From CAWDVB01 sp963824105 (lineage in GTDB: Bacteria; Actinomycetota; Actinomycetes; Propionibacteriales; Nocardioidaceae): DNA of 64,000 bases. Made by a program: the position numbers and the translations under genes. Of this stretch, positions 1-8,035 are shown piece after piece (position 1 is the stretch's first letter; each line of letters begins with the position of its first letter). The DNA lies in assembly GCA_963824105.1 (NCBI GenBank), contig CAWGNN010000001.1, positions 1-64,000 on the forward strand, written 5' to 3'. The notes beneath the pieces were generated by a model. That model saw only the letters and a list, made by a program, of their open reading frames with translations, searched no databases and was not told the DNA's origin.

Positions 1-70
1 GCGGATGACGGGAATCGAACCCGCGTAGCCAGTTTGGAAGACTGGGGCTCTACCATTGAGCTACATCCGC
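1..70 (-). tRNA. tRNA-Gly (anticodon TCC)
   Basis: The reverse strand folds as a full cloverleaf. The 7-bp acceptor stem pairs GCGGATG with CATCCGC, the T arm carries GGTTCGATTCC, and the anticodon loop centres on TCC. The 3' CCA is not encoded. It is divergent from the tRNA-Pro/tig side. Confidence 0.96.
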
Positions 71-204
71 GTGGCTCCATCGAGGGCCGGAAGCCGCTGC
101 TCAGGAGCCTGCTGGAACGCGGCTCATATGGTGCCACAGATGGCGCTCACCCCACGATTCGGGCGTCGGGACGCGCGTCCACTAGACTCCCGGGGGTTCG
201 CCGC

Positions 205-280
205 CGGGGCGTAGCGTAGTGGCTAGCGCGCCTGCTTTGGGAGCAGGAGATCGCAGGTTCGAGTCCTGTCGCCCCGACCA
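205..280 (+). tRNA. tRNA-Pro (anticodon TGG), CCA encoded
   Basis: The acceptor stem pairs CGGGGCG (205-211) with CGCCCCG (270-276). The anticodon stem pairs CCTGC (231-235) with GCAGG (243-247) around loop TTTGGGA, which places TGG at 238-240. The T arm GGTTCGAGTCC is canonical. A genomic CCA follows the discriminator base at 278-280. The tig start lies only 72 bases downstream, so the two may share a transcript. Confidence 0.96.
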
Positions 281-351
281 TGATCCGGACCATCCGGACA
301 TGCGCATCATGCCGACCCTGGTCGGCCCACGGTCAGCAAGGAGACACACAG

Positions 352-1893
352 GTGAAGAGCGCCGTCGAGACACTGAGCCCGACCCGGGTGAAGCTCACCG
401 TCGAGGTGCCCTTCGAGGAGCTCAAGCCGAGCCTCGACGCGGCGTACAAGAAGATCGCCAAGCAGATCAACGTGCCGGGCTTCCGTCGTGGCAAGGTTCC
501 CGCACCGGTCATCGACCGGCAGGTCGGTCGTGGCACGGTCCTCGACGAGGCGATCAACGAGGCGCTCCCCAAGGTGTACGTCGAGGCGCTGCAGGGCAAC
601 GACCTGCAGCCGCTGGCCCAGCCGGAGATCGAGATCACCAAGTTCGAGGACAACGAAACCCTCGAGTTCACGGCTGAGGTCGACGTCCGCCCGAGCCTCA
701 CCCTCCCGTCGCTCGACGGGTTGGAGGTCACCGTGGAGCCGTTCCCGGTCAGCGACGATGACATCACCGAGCAGGTCGACTTCCTGCGCGAGCGGTTCGG
801 CTCTCTGAGCGACGTCGACCGGTCGGCTGCCGACGGCGACTTCGTCACGATCGATCTGGTCGCCACCGAGGACGGCCAGGTGGTCGAGGGCGCCGACCTG
901 AAGGGCGTCAGCTACCGAGTCGGGCGCGGCGGCATGGTCGACGGCCTCGACGATGCGCTGGCCGGGATGTCGGCCGGGGACGCCAAGACCTTCGAGTCCA
1001 CGCTCGTCGGCGGCGACGCGGCGGGCCACGCCGTGCAGATCCAGGTCACCGTCGACGGGGTCAAGGAGCAGCAGCTGCCCGAACTCGACGACGACTTCGC
1101 CCAGATGGCGTCGGAGTTCGACACCGTCGCCGAGCTCACCGATGACGTGCGTGCGCGGCTCGAGCGGGGCAAGCGGCTCGAGCAGGCAGCCGCTGCTCGT
1201 GACGCGGTCCTGGAGCGGATCCTCGACATGGTCGAGGTGCCGCTGCCGGAGTCGGTCGTCACCGACGAGCTGAACCAGCGCCGGCAGAGCGTCGAGCAGC
1301 AGCTCGCCTACGCCGGCCTGACGATGCAGGCGTACCTCGACGAGGAGAAGACCACGATCGACGAGTTCGAGGCCGACCTGGAGAAGCGGGTCCGCGACGC
1401 GCTCGCCGCCCAGTTCGTGCTCGACGAGGTGGCCAAGAGCCAGGAGATCGGCATCGCCCAGGAGGAGCTCACCGAGCACATGCTCCGGCGCGCTCAGGAG
1501 ACCGGCGAGGACCCCAACGAGTACATGCGGCACATGATCGACCACAACCACATCCCGGAGCTGATCTCCGAGATCGTGCGGGGCAAGGCACTGGCCCAGA
1601 TCGTAGAGACCGCCACCGTGACGGACACCTCCGGCACCGTGATCGACTTGAAGAGCCTCCGGCCCGACGGGTCACTGGCTGAGCCAGAGCCCGGAGCCGA
1701 TGGCGCAGCGGCCGAGGCTCCCGCGAAGAAGGCCGCCAAGAAGGCTCCGGCGAAGAAGGCCGCCAAGAAGGCTCCGGCGAAGGAGGCGGTCACGGCCGCC
1801 GAGGGTGAGGAGCCGGCCCAGAAGACAGCTCAGAAGGCAGCCAAGAAGCCGGCCAAGAAGGCAGCCAAGAAGACAGCAGAGAAGGCCGAGTAG
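352..1893 (+). CDS. tig: trigger factor (ribosome-associated chaperone/PPIase)
   Basis: Trigger factor binds the ribosome near protein L23 and shelters nascent chains. The 513-residue product has the N-terminal ribosome-binding domain with the GFRRGKVP signature near residues 43-50, a central FKBP-like PPIase domain and the helical C-terminal chaperone domain. GTG 352 is chosen over the in-frame ATG at 280 because AAGGAG lies 8 bases before it and the mature domain begins there; 280 falls on the tRNA-Pro CCA. After about residue 455 the protein carries a Lys/Ala/Pro-rich tail with a 27-bp coding repeat, longer than the compact E. coli protein (about 430 residues) but common in actinobacteria. 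It precedes the clp genes, the usual neighbours. Confidence 0.96.
   Translation: MKSAVETLSPTRVKLTVEVPFEELKPSLDAAYKKIAKQINVPGFRRGKVPAPVIDRQVGRGTVLDEAINEALPKVYVEALQGNDLQPLAQPEIEITKFEDNETLEFTAEVDVRPSLTLPSLDGLEVTVEPFPVSDDDITEQVDFLRERFGSLSDVDRSAADGDFVTIDLVATEDGQVVEGADLKGVSYRVGRGGMVDGLDDALAGMSAGDAKTFESTLVGGDAAGHAVQIQVTVDGVKEQQLPELDDDFAQMASEFDTVAELTDDVRARLERGKRLEQAAAARDAVLERILDMVEVPLPESVVTDELNQRRQSVEQQLAYAGLTMQAYLDEEKTTIDEFEADLEKRVRDALAAQFVLDEVAKSQEIGIAQEELTEHMLRRAQETGEDPNEYMRHMIDHNHIPELISEIVRGKALAQIVETATVTDTSGTVIDLKSLRPDGSLAEPEPGADGAAAEAPAKKAAKKAPAKKAAKKAPAKEAVTAAEGEEPAQKTAQKAAKKPAKKAAKKTAEKAE
1720..1782 (+). repeat. 27-bp coding repeat in the Lys/Ala tail of trigger factor
   Basis: Two near-identical 27-bp units (1720-1746 and 1747-1773) and the start of a third encode the nine-residue unit PAKKAAKKA. 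The only clear difference between units is the third base of the proline codon. The tail is basic and low in complexity, like the tails of mycobacterial HU and actinobacterial RNase E. Confidence 0.85.
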
Positions 1894-1947
1894 CCGGTCG
1901 GACGGAGGGCCGGGCCTGACAGGGTCCGCGCCCCTCCTGGACCGGAC

Positions 1948-1965
1948 GTACGCCCTAGGCGAACA
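1948..1965 (-). promoter_or_regulatory. ClgR-type operator upstream of clpP1P2
   Basis: Read on the minus strand this 18-mer matches the published Corynebacterium ClgR consensus WNNWCGCYNANRGCGWWS at every defined position. The CGC and GCG half-sites are at 1951-1953 and 1959-1961 on the plus strand. It is centred about 60 bases upstream of the proposed clpP1 start of transcription, a usual place for an activator. ClgR activates clp genes in actinobacteria. No clgR gene is in this window, so binding is inferred. Confidence 0.75.
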
Positions 1966-2002
1966 AGGCCGAATTGGCCCTGGCTCGGGGCGGTCGGGCG
2001 GC

Positions 2003-2008
2003 TAGGGT
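2003..2008 (+). promoter_or_regulatory. -10 element of a leaderless clpP1 transcript
   Basis: TAGGGT ends 7 bases before the GTG start of clpP1, so the transcript probably begins at the start codon. There is no good Shine-Dalgarno sequence in front of GTG 2016, which supports this reading. Confidence 0.55.
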
Positions 2009-2015
2009 CTATCTC

Positions 2016-2660
2016 GTGAATGAGAACTCCCCCGGTCACCCGGATGTGACCCCCCAGATGAACGGTGGCACCCCGTCGTACGGGTTGGACGACCATATCT
2101 ACCAGCGGCTCCTGCGGGAGCGGATCGTCTTCCTCGGCTCCGAGGTGCGCGACCAGAACGCCAACGCGATCTGCGCGCAGATGCTTCTGCTGAACGCCGA
2201 AGACCCCGATGCCGACATCTTCTTGTACATCAACAGCCCCGGGGGCTCGGTGGACGCCGGGATGGCGATCTACGACACGATGAACTACATCCCCAACGAC
2301 GTGGCGACCGTCGGCATGGGCCTGGCGGCGTCGATGGGCCAGTTCCTCCTCTGTGCCGGCGCCGCGGGCAAGCGGTATGCCCTGCCGCACGCGCGCATCA
2401 TGATGCACCAGCCGTCCGGCGGCATGGGTGGGTCGGCCTCCGACATCAAGATCCAGGCTCAGCAGTCGCTGCACATCAAGAAGGTGCTCTTCGAGCTGAT
2501 CAGCCAGCACACCGGCCAGCCGTTGGAGCAGGTCGAGCAGGACGCCGACCGCGACCGCTGGTTCACCGCGCCGGAGGCGTTGGAGTACGGCTTCATCGAC
2601 AAGGTCGTCGCCAACGCCGGCCAGGTCGCCGACCAGGGTCGCCCGGCGGCCAAGAAGTAG
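2016..2660 (+). CDS. clpP1: ATP-dependent Clp protease proteolytic subunit 1
   Basis: A serine peptidase that forms heptameric rings and, with ClpP2 and an unfoldase such as ClpX, degrades proteins in the cytoplasm. The 214-residue product carries the full triad: Ser106 in GLAASMGQ, His131 in MMHQPSGG and Asp180 in DADRDRW, plus the oxyanion loop SPGGSVDAG. GTG 2016 is taken as the start because it sits 7 bases after TAGGGT; ATG 2058 is an alternative that would remove 14 disordered residues. clpP2 begins 10 bases after the stop, so both subunits are made together, as in other actinobacteria. A ClgR-type site upstream suggests stress activation. Confidence 0.96.
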   Translation: MNENSPGHPDVTPQMNGGTPSYGLDDHIYQRLLRERIVFLGSEVRDQNANAICAQMLLLNAEDPDADIFLYINSPGGSVDAGMAIYDTMNYIPNDVATVGMGLAASMGQFLLCAGAAGKRYALPHARIMMHQPSGGMGGSASDIKIQAQQSLHIKKVLFELISQHTGQPLEQVEQDADRDRWFTAPEALEYGFIDKVVANAGQVADQGRPAAKK

Positions 2661-2670
2661 GGGAGCAGAC

Positions 2671-3279
2671 GTGAACTACTACATCCCGCAATGGGAGGAG
2701 CGTACGTCGTACGGCTTCCGCCGCATCGACCCGTACGCCAAGCTCTTCGAGGACCGGATCATCTTCCTTGGCGCCCCGATCAGCGACGACATCGCCAACG
2801 CGGTGATGGCCCAGCTGCTGTGCTTGGAGTCGATGGATCCGGACCGTGACATCCAGATCTACATCAACAGCCCTGGCGGCTCCTTCACGGCCCTGACAGC
2901 GATCTACGACACGATGCGCTTCGTCAAGCCCGACATCCAGACCGTGTGCCTGGGTCAGGCGGCCTCTGCGGCGGCGATCCTGCTTGCGGCCGGAGCGTCG
3001 GGCAAGCGGCTCGCCCTCCCGAACAGCCGGATTCTGATCCACCAGCCCTACACCGAGGGCACCTACGGCCAGACCTCGGACATCGAGATCCAGGCCAACG
3101 AGATCCTGCGCATGCGCGAGTTGCTGGAGAAGATGATCTCCGAGCACACGGGCAAATCTGTGGAGGAAGTCTCGCGGGACATCGAGCGGGACAAGATCCT
3201 GACCGCCGAGCAGGCGGTGGAGTACGGGCTGATCGATTCGGTGTTGGCGTCCCGCAAGGGCTCATTGCCGGTCGCTTAA
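2671..3279 (+). CDS. clpP2: ATP-dependent Clp protease proteolytic subunit 2
   Basis: The partner ring of ClpP1; in actinobacteria the active tetradecamer is a ClpP1P2 hetero-complex. The 202-residue product shows Ser99 in GQAASAAA, His124 in LIHQPYTEG and Asp174 in IERDK. The GTG start at 2671 follows GGGGAG with short spacing and lies 10 bases after the clpP1 stop. In mycobacteria ClpP2 is the ring that docks the unfoldase. A 7-bp hairpin (3291-3297 with 3304-3310) follows the stop but lacks a U tract, so clpX may be reached by read-through or by its own promoter. Confidence 0.96.
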   Translation: MNYYIPQWEERTSYGFRRIDPYAKLFEDRIIFLGAPISDDIANAVMAQLLCLESMDPDRDIQIYINSPGGSFTALTAIYDTMRFVKPDIQTVCLGQAASAAAILLAAGASGKRLALPNSRILIHQPYTEGTYGQTSDIEIQANEILRMRELLEKMISEHTGKSVEEVSRDIERDKILTAEQAVEYGLIDSVLASRKGSLPVA

Positions 3280-3398
3280 GGCCGAAGAGACGGGTGTGTT
3301 TCTACACCCGCCACGGGGGTGTTTTAGGTACCGTCGGTGGTGGATCCTCCGGCGGGAGGCAGTTCCGGAAGGTTTGACGCGAAAGGAGCACCAGCAAC

Positions 3399-4679
3399 GT
3401 GGCACGTATCAGTGACGGCGCTGACCTGCTGAAGTGCTCTTTCTGCGGCAAGAGCCAGAAGCAGGTCAAGAAGCTCATCGCCGGCCCCGGCGTCTACATC
3501 TGTGACGAGTGCATCGACCTGTGCAACGAGATCATCGAGGAGGAGCTGAACGAAGGCTCCGAGCTCGGTTTCGACGAGTTGCCCAAGCCCCGGGAGATCG
3601 TCGACTTCCTCAGTTCCTACGTGGTTGGCCAGGAGAACGCCAAGAGGGCCCTGGCCGTGGCGGTGTACAACCACTACAAGCGGGTCCAGGCCGGTCTCGG
3701 TGTGAGCAACCACCGCCACCGTGCCGAGGACGGCGTGGAGCTGTCGAAGTCCAACATCCTCGTGCTCGGGCCCACGGGCTCCGGCAAGACCTACCTGGCC
3801 CAGACCCTCGCCCGGATGCTGAACGTCCCCTTCGCGATCGCCGACGCCACCGCCCTGACCGAGGCCGGCTACGTCGGCGAGGATGTCGAGAACATCCTCC
3901 TCAAGCTGATCCAGGCCGCTGACTACGACGTCAAGAAGGCCGAGACCGGGATCATCTACATCGACGAGATCGACAAGGTGGCCCGCAAGGCCGAGAACCC
4001 CTCCATCACCCGGGACGTGTCCGGGGAGGGCGTTCAGCAGGCGCTGCTGAAGATCCTGGAGGGCACCACCGCCTCGGTGCCGCCCCAGGGAGGACGCAAG
4101 CACCCCCACCAAGAGTTCATCCAGATCGACACCACGAACGTCCTGTTCATCGTGGGTGGGGCCTTCGCCGGTCTGGAGCACATCATCGAGCAGCGGATCG
4201 GTCGCAAGTCGCTGGGCTTCGGAGCGTCCCTCCCGACCAAGGAGGACAAGGACCCGGACCGGCTCTTCGGTCAGGTCCGACCCGAGGACCTGCTCAAGTT
4301 CGGCCTGATCCCCGAGTTCATCGGGCGGCTCCCAGTCATCGCCACCGTCGACAAGCTCGACCGGGATGCTCTGGTGTCGATCCTGACCGAGCCCCGTAAC
4401 GCGCTGGTCAAGCAGTACCAGAAGCTCTTCGAGCTGGACGGGGTGGAGCTGGAGTTCACCGAGGCCGCAATCGACGCGGTCGCGGAGATGGCCAACGATC
4501 GCGGCACCGGTGCTCGTGGCCTGCGCGCCATCATCGAGGAGGTCCTCCTCCACGTGATGTACGACGTGCCGTCGCGGACGGACGTCGGCCGGGTCGTGGT
4601 CACCGAGGAGGTCGTCCGCGACAACGTCCTGCCGACCTTGGTCCCGCGCGAGGCTGAGGACAAGAAGAAGTCCGCGTGA
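3399..4679 (+). CDS. clpX: ATP-dependent Clp protease ATP-binding subunit ClpX
   Basis: A hexameric AAA+ unfoldase that feeds substrates into ClpP1P2. The 426-residue product has the N-terminal zinc-binding domain (Cys13, Cys16, Cys35, Cys38), Walker A GPTGSGKT at 124-131, pore loop GYVG near 157-160, Walker B IIYIDE at 185-190 and the ClpP-docking loop around KSLGFGA. AAAGGAG lies 10 bases before GTG 3399. The stop overlaps the start of the next gene (GTGA), so an M3 peptidase is translationally coupled to it, a link that fits a joint role in protein turnover. Confidence 0.97.
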   Translation: MARISDGADLLKCSFCGKSQKQVKKLIAGPGVYICDECIDLCNEIIEEELNEGSELGFDELPKPREIVDFLSSYVVGQENAKRALAVAVYNHYKRVQAGLGVSNHRHRAEDGVELSKSNILVLGPTGSGKTYLAQTLARMLNVPFAIADATALTEAGYVGEDVENILLKLIQAADYDVKKAETGIIYIDEIDKVARKAENPSITRDVSGEGVQQALLKILEGTTASVPPQGGRKHPHQEFIQIDTTNVLFIVGGAFAGLEHIIEQRIGRKSLGFGASLPTKEDKDPDRLFGQVRPEDLLKFGLIPEFIGRLPVIATVDKLDRDALVSILTEPRNALVKQYQKLFELDGVELEFTEAAIDAVAEMANDRGTGARGLRAIIEEVLLHVMYDVPSRTDVGRVVVTEEVVRDNVLPTLVPREAEDKKKSA

Positions 4680-6592
4680 GCGAGTCCGCTCACCTGATGC
4701 CGCTGTCTCTCCCCGAGCCTGAGCACTTCGGGTCCTGGCTGTCCGACCGGAGTGACTCCGCGCTGGCCGACGCCGTTCGACTCGTCGGTGCGATCAAGCA
4801 GGAGCCCGTCGAGGATCGCCTCCGGACCTGGAACGACCTCAACATCACCTTGTCCAACGTGTTCGCACTGGCTGAGCTGATGTCCAACGTGCACCCCGAT
4901 GAAGGGGTCCGGAGCCGAGCCGAGAAGGCCGAGCAGGACGCCCACCGCTTGGTCACCGAGATCGGGCTCGACCGCGAGCTCTACGACTCTCTCTCCCAGG
5001 TCGACCCGGCCGGGCTCGACGGTTTGGCCCGCCGGGTATTGGAGCGCTCTTTGCGGGACTTCCGGCGGTCCGGTGTGGACCGGTCGGAGGACGAGCGTGA
5101 ACGCCTGGCCCAGCTCTCCGAGAAGCTGACCGACCTGGGACAGCAGTTCTCCCGAAACATCCGCGACGGGACGCGCGAGATCGCCTTCGAGCCCGGCGAT
5201 CTCGACGGTCTGCCGGAGGACTACGTGGCCACCCACCCGCGGGGGGAGGACGGCAAGATCCGGCTGACCACGGACTACCCCGACTATTCGCCGTTCATGT
5301 CGTTTGCCCGTAGCCGGGACGCGCGCGCTCGCATGGTCCATGAGTTCCTCAACCGGGCGTGGCCGGAGAACGACCAGGTCCTCGCTGAGATCCTCCAGCT
5401 CCGCCGGGAGAAGGCGACCCTGCTCGGGTACGCCGACTGGGCTTCCTACGACGCCGAGGTCAAGATGATCGGGGAGGGTTCGGCCATCCCCGATTTCATC
5501 GACCGGATCTCCGACCTGGCTGGGCCCTCGGCGCGCCGCGACTACGGCATCCTGCTGGCACGCCTGCAGCAGGACCACCCCGAGATCGAGCAGTTCTCGT
5601 CGGTCGACCGCGCCTACTACAGCGAGCTGATCCGCCGGGAGCGGTTCGACGTCGACTCCCAGCAGGTTCGCGCCTACTTCGACTTCTCGAAGGTCCGTGC
5701 CGGCCTGCTCGACGTGACCGGACGACTGTTCGGCCTCAGCTACGTGCCCGCCCCGGATGCAACCGTCTGGCACGAGGATGTCGCGTGCTACGACGTCATG
5801 ATCGATGGCCAGCGCCTTGGCCGCATCTACCTGGATCTGCACCCAAGGCCGGGGAAGTACTCCCACGCGGCACAGTTCAGCCTCGTGGAGGGTGTCGAGG
5901 GACGTCAGCTTCCCGAGGGTGCCCTGGTCTGCAACTTCCCCCGCGGACTCATGGAACACCACGACGTCGTCACGCTCTTCCACGAGTTCGGCCACCTCGT
6001 GCACCACATCCTCGCAGGCCACCACGACTGGGTGCGTTTCTCCGGAGTCGCCACCGAGTGGGACTTCGTCGAGGCTCCTTCGCAGCTGCTGGAGGAGTGG
6101 GCCTGGGACCCGCACGTGCTCGCGACCTTCGCGATCGATCGAGCCGGCCGGCCCATCCCGCCGGAGCTGGTCGCTCGGATGCGCGCCGGCGAGGAGTTCG
6201 GGAAGGGCTACCTCGCGAAGGTCCAGATGTTCTACGCGGCCGTCTCCTACCGCCTGCACCACGACGTGCCGTCGGACCTGACCGAGGCCGTGCGCGCGCT
6301 CCAGGCGAGGTACGACCTGTTCGGCTACGTGCCCGACACCCACTTCCAGGCCAGCTTCGGCCACCTGGAGGGGTACACCTCGGCGTACTACACGTACATG
6401 TGGAGCCTGGTCATCGCGAAGGATCTCTTCACGGCCTTCGATCTCGGCGCGATGCTGGATACCGCGGTGTCCTACCGCTACCGGGACCGGGTGCTTTCAC
6501 CCGGTGGCTCCAAGGACGCCGCCGACCTGGTCGCGGACTTCCTCGGCCGGCCGTACTCCTTCGATGCCTTCCGCGCCTGGTTGGAGTCCTAG
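4676..6592 (+). CDS. M3 family metallopeptidase (thimet oligopeptidase-like)
   Basis: A cytoplasmic zinc oligopeptidase that would cut short peptides, including products of Clp proteolysis. The 638-residue product is the usual length for the family. The zinc site HEFGH is at 436-440 and the third ligand is Glu466 in FVEAPSQ. The rest is helical and has no signal peptide. GTG 4676 overlaps the clpX stop by four bases. Its own stop overlaps the stop of the convergent gene at 6589-6592. The exact substrate class (oligopeptidase or dipeptidyl carboxypeptidase) cannot be told from sequence alone. Confidence 0.9.
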   Translation: MSESAHLMPLSLPEPEHFGSWLSDRSDSALADAVRLVGAIKQEPVEDRLRTWNDLNITLSNVFALAELMSNVHPDEGVRSRAEKAEQDAHRLVTEIGLDRELYDSLSQVDPAGLDGLARRVLERSLRDFRRSGVDRSEDERERLAQLSEKLTDLGQQFSRNIRDGTREIAFEPGDLDGLPEDYVATHPRGEDGKIRLTTDYPDYSPFMSFARSRDARARMVHEFLNRAWPENDQVLAEILQLRREKATLLGYADWASYDAEVKMIGEGSAIPDFIDRISDLAGPSARRDYGILLARLQQDHPEIEQFSSVDRAYYSELIRRERFDVDSQQVRAYFDFSKVRAGLLDVTGRLFGLSYVPAPDATVWHEDVACYDVMIDGQRLGRIYLDLHPRPGKYSHAAQFSLVEGVEGRQLPEGALVCNFPRGLMEHHDVVTLFHEFGHLVHHILAGHHDWVRFSGVATEWDFVEAPSQLLEEWAWDPHVLATFAIDRAGRPIPPELVARMRAGEEFGKGYLAKVQMFYAAVSYRLHHDVPSDLTEAVRALQARYDLFGYVPDTHFQASFGHLEGYTSAYYTYMWSLVIAKDLFTAFDLGAMLDTAVSYRYRDRVLSPGGSKDAADLVADFLGRPYSFDAFRAWLES

Positions 6593-7950
6593 GGAGCTCG
6601 TGAGTCTCGACGGACGGGGCGCTCGGGCTCGTCGTCGTCATCCTCGTCGTCCTCATCGAACTGCGGGAGCGCAGGAGGCGGGGGCGAATGCCGCCGGATG
6701 ATCGGCTCGGCGACCCAGTGGATCAACCACGCGAGGAAGAACGCGCTCGTGAAGATGAGCAGAGCCTGCAGCGGGTCGTTCATCGCCTCGGGTCGGAACA
6801 ACACGGTGCCGGCCAGCGCGAGCATCGTCACTCCGGCGAACAGCTTGAGCAGTCGCGCATGCTTCTCCTCCACCCGGGTCACCCTCATCGTCAACACGAT
6901 CACGACGAAGACGATGAACTCGTCGAGGAGGAACGGGATCATGTAAAGGAGGAACAGGCCGACTGCCTCCGCCGCAGAGACTCCATGAGCTGCCAGCAGG
7001 CCGGTCCAGATCACCGGGAACCCTGCTGTGCACGGTGTCTCGAGCAAGGAGACTCCGATGGCCAGCCCCACTGTGGCGGTCAGCGCGGGCAACATCCGAT
7101 CGGCGCCGGCCGCGGTCCTCATCCTCGTGTAGAGGGAAGGCTTCGCCGACTCGGGGATAGTGAAGGAGATCCCCTTCTTGAAGGCGAAGTACTCCTTCAC
7201 GCTGACGATCCCGACCACTCCAGCAAGGCCCGCCACGACGAACTGGATCTGGGCAAGGTGACCGATGACAGACAAGGCCGAGTAGATGCCGGCCATGTAG
7301 AGGGCATACATCGCCGAGGTCACCGTGAGGAACACCGCCCCCACGGCGATCACGCGCCGACGACTGCCGGTCCGCACCACGATGGCGAGCAACATCGAGA
7401 TCGCCCACAGCGAGCACGGGTTGACTCCGTCCACGAAGCCGATCACCAGTGTCGAGAAGACCAGCGAGGAGTTCTTCAGGGACACGTCACCGACGAGCGG
7501 GACGGAGATCACCGCCTCGCCCGGGTCGGCCGCGACCTGTTCGCCGGCCGCTAGCTGCGCCAGCGCCGACTCCATCTGGGTCCGGAACGGTCCGTTGAAG
7601 CCGACCCATGAGCGGTCACCGATGACCGTCACCGGGACCAGTCCGGGCTGAAACCCGTAGACGGCCCCCCACTCCTCCATCACGATGGCGTTCTCGGGGT
7701 GGTACCAGACCTCGTACTCGGTGATCTGCAGGTCCGGATACTGCTGCCGCACTGTCTCCAGCCAATCGTGCTCGTCTGCGCAGTGCGGACATCCGTCGCC
7801 CCAGAACAGCACCAGCTCGAAGCCATGCGTGCCGGGGGAGTCGTCGGCGTGAGCCACCCCGGGCGCCAGGGCAAACAGGATCGCGCTGCCGACCGCCAGG
7901 GCGAGCAGCGCCAGCAGGCGGCGGATCCAGGGGACACGTTCGATGCCCAC
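6589..7950 (-). CDS. thioredoxin-domain plus CcdA/DsbD-like membrane protein
   Basis: Predicted to move reducing power or disulfides across the membrane. Of 453 residues, 1-36 are a signal peptide or first membrane helix ending in VAHA. Residues 45-150 are a thioredoxin-like domain with the redox pair Cys54-Pro-His-Cys57. The remainder has about six to seven membrane helices with NPC and TPC motifs like the paired cysteines of CcdA/DsbD. The C-terminal tail is acidic and proline-rich. The order (thioredoxin first, membrane domain second) is unlike E. coli DsbD. The start is GTG 7950, without a clear ribosome-binding site. It is downstream of valS on the same strand, 85 bases apart. Confidence 0.8.
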   Translation of the reverse strand: MGIERVPWIRRLLALLALAVGSAILFALAPGVAHADDSPGTHGFELVLFWGDGCPHCADEHDWLETVRQQYPDLQITEYEVWYHPENAIVMEEWGAVYGFQPGLVPVTVIGDRSWVGFNGPFRTQMESALAQLAAGEQVAADPGEAVISVPLVGDVSLKNSSLVFSTLVIGFVDGVNPCSLWAISMLLAIVVRTGSRRRVIAVGAVFLTVTSAMYALYMAGIYSALSVIGHLAQIQFVVAGLAGVVGIVSVKEYFAFKKGISFTIPESAKPSLYTRMRTAAGADRMLPALTATVGLAIGVSLLETPCTAGFPVIWTGLLAAHGVSAAEAVGLFLLYMIPFLLDEFIVFVVIVLTMRVTRVEEKHARLLKLFAGVTMLALAGTVLFRPEAMNDPLQALLIFTSAFFLAWLIHWVAEPIIRRHSPPPPALPQFDEDDEDDDDEPERPVRRDSRAP

Positions 7951-8035
7951 GACTTCAGGATGGGGTTTCCCGGTCCCCTTGTCGGGAGTCGGTGGTCCCC
8001 ATGGGCCGGGACCGGCGGACAGGGCCGGGGGAGGG

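Noticed and set aside
307..1551. Long antisense ORF over tig (414 residues)
   Set aside because: It is the mirror of a strongly coding GC-rich gene; its product is Leu/Val/Asp/Gly-rich without family pattern, a usual effect of third-position GC.
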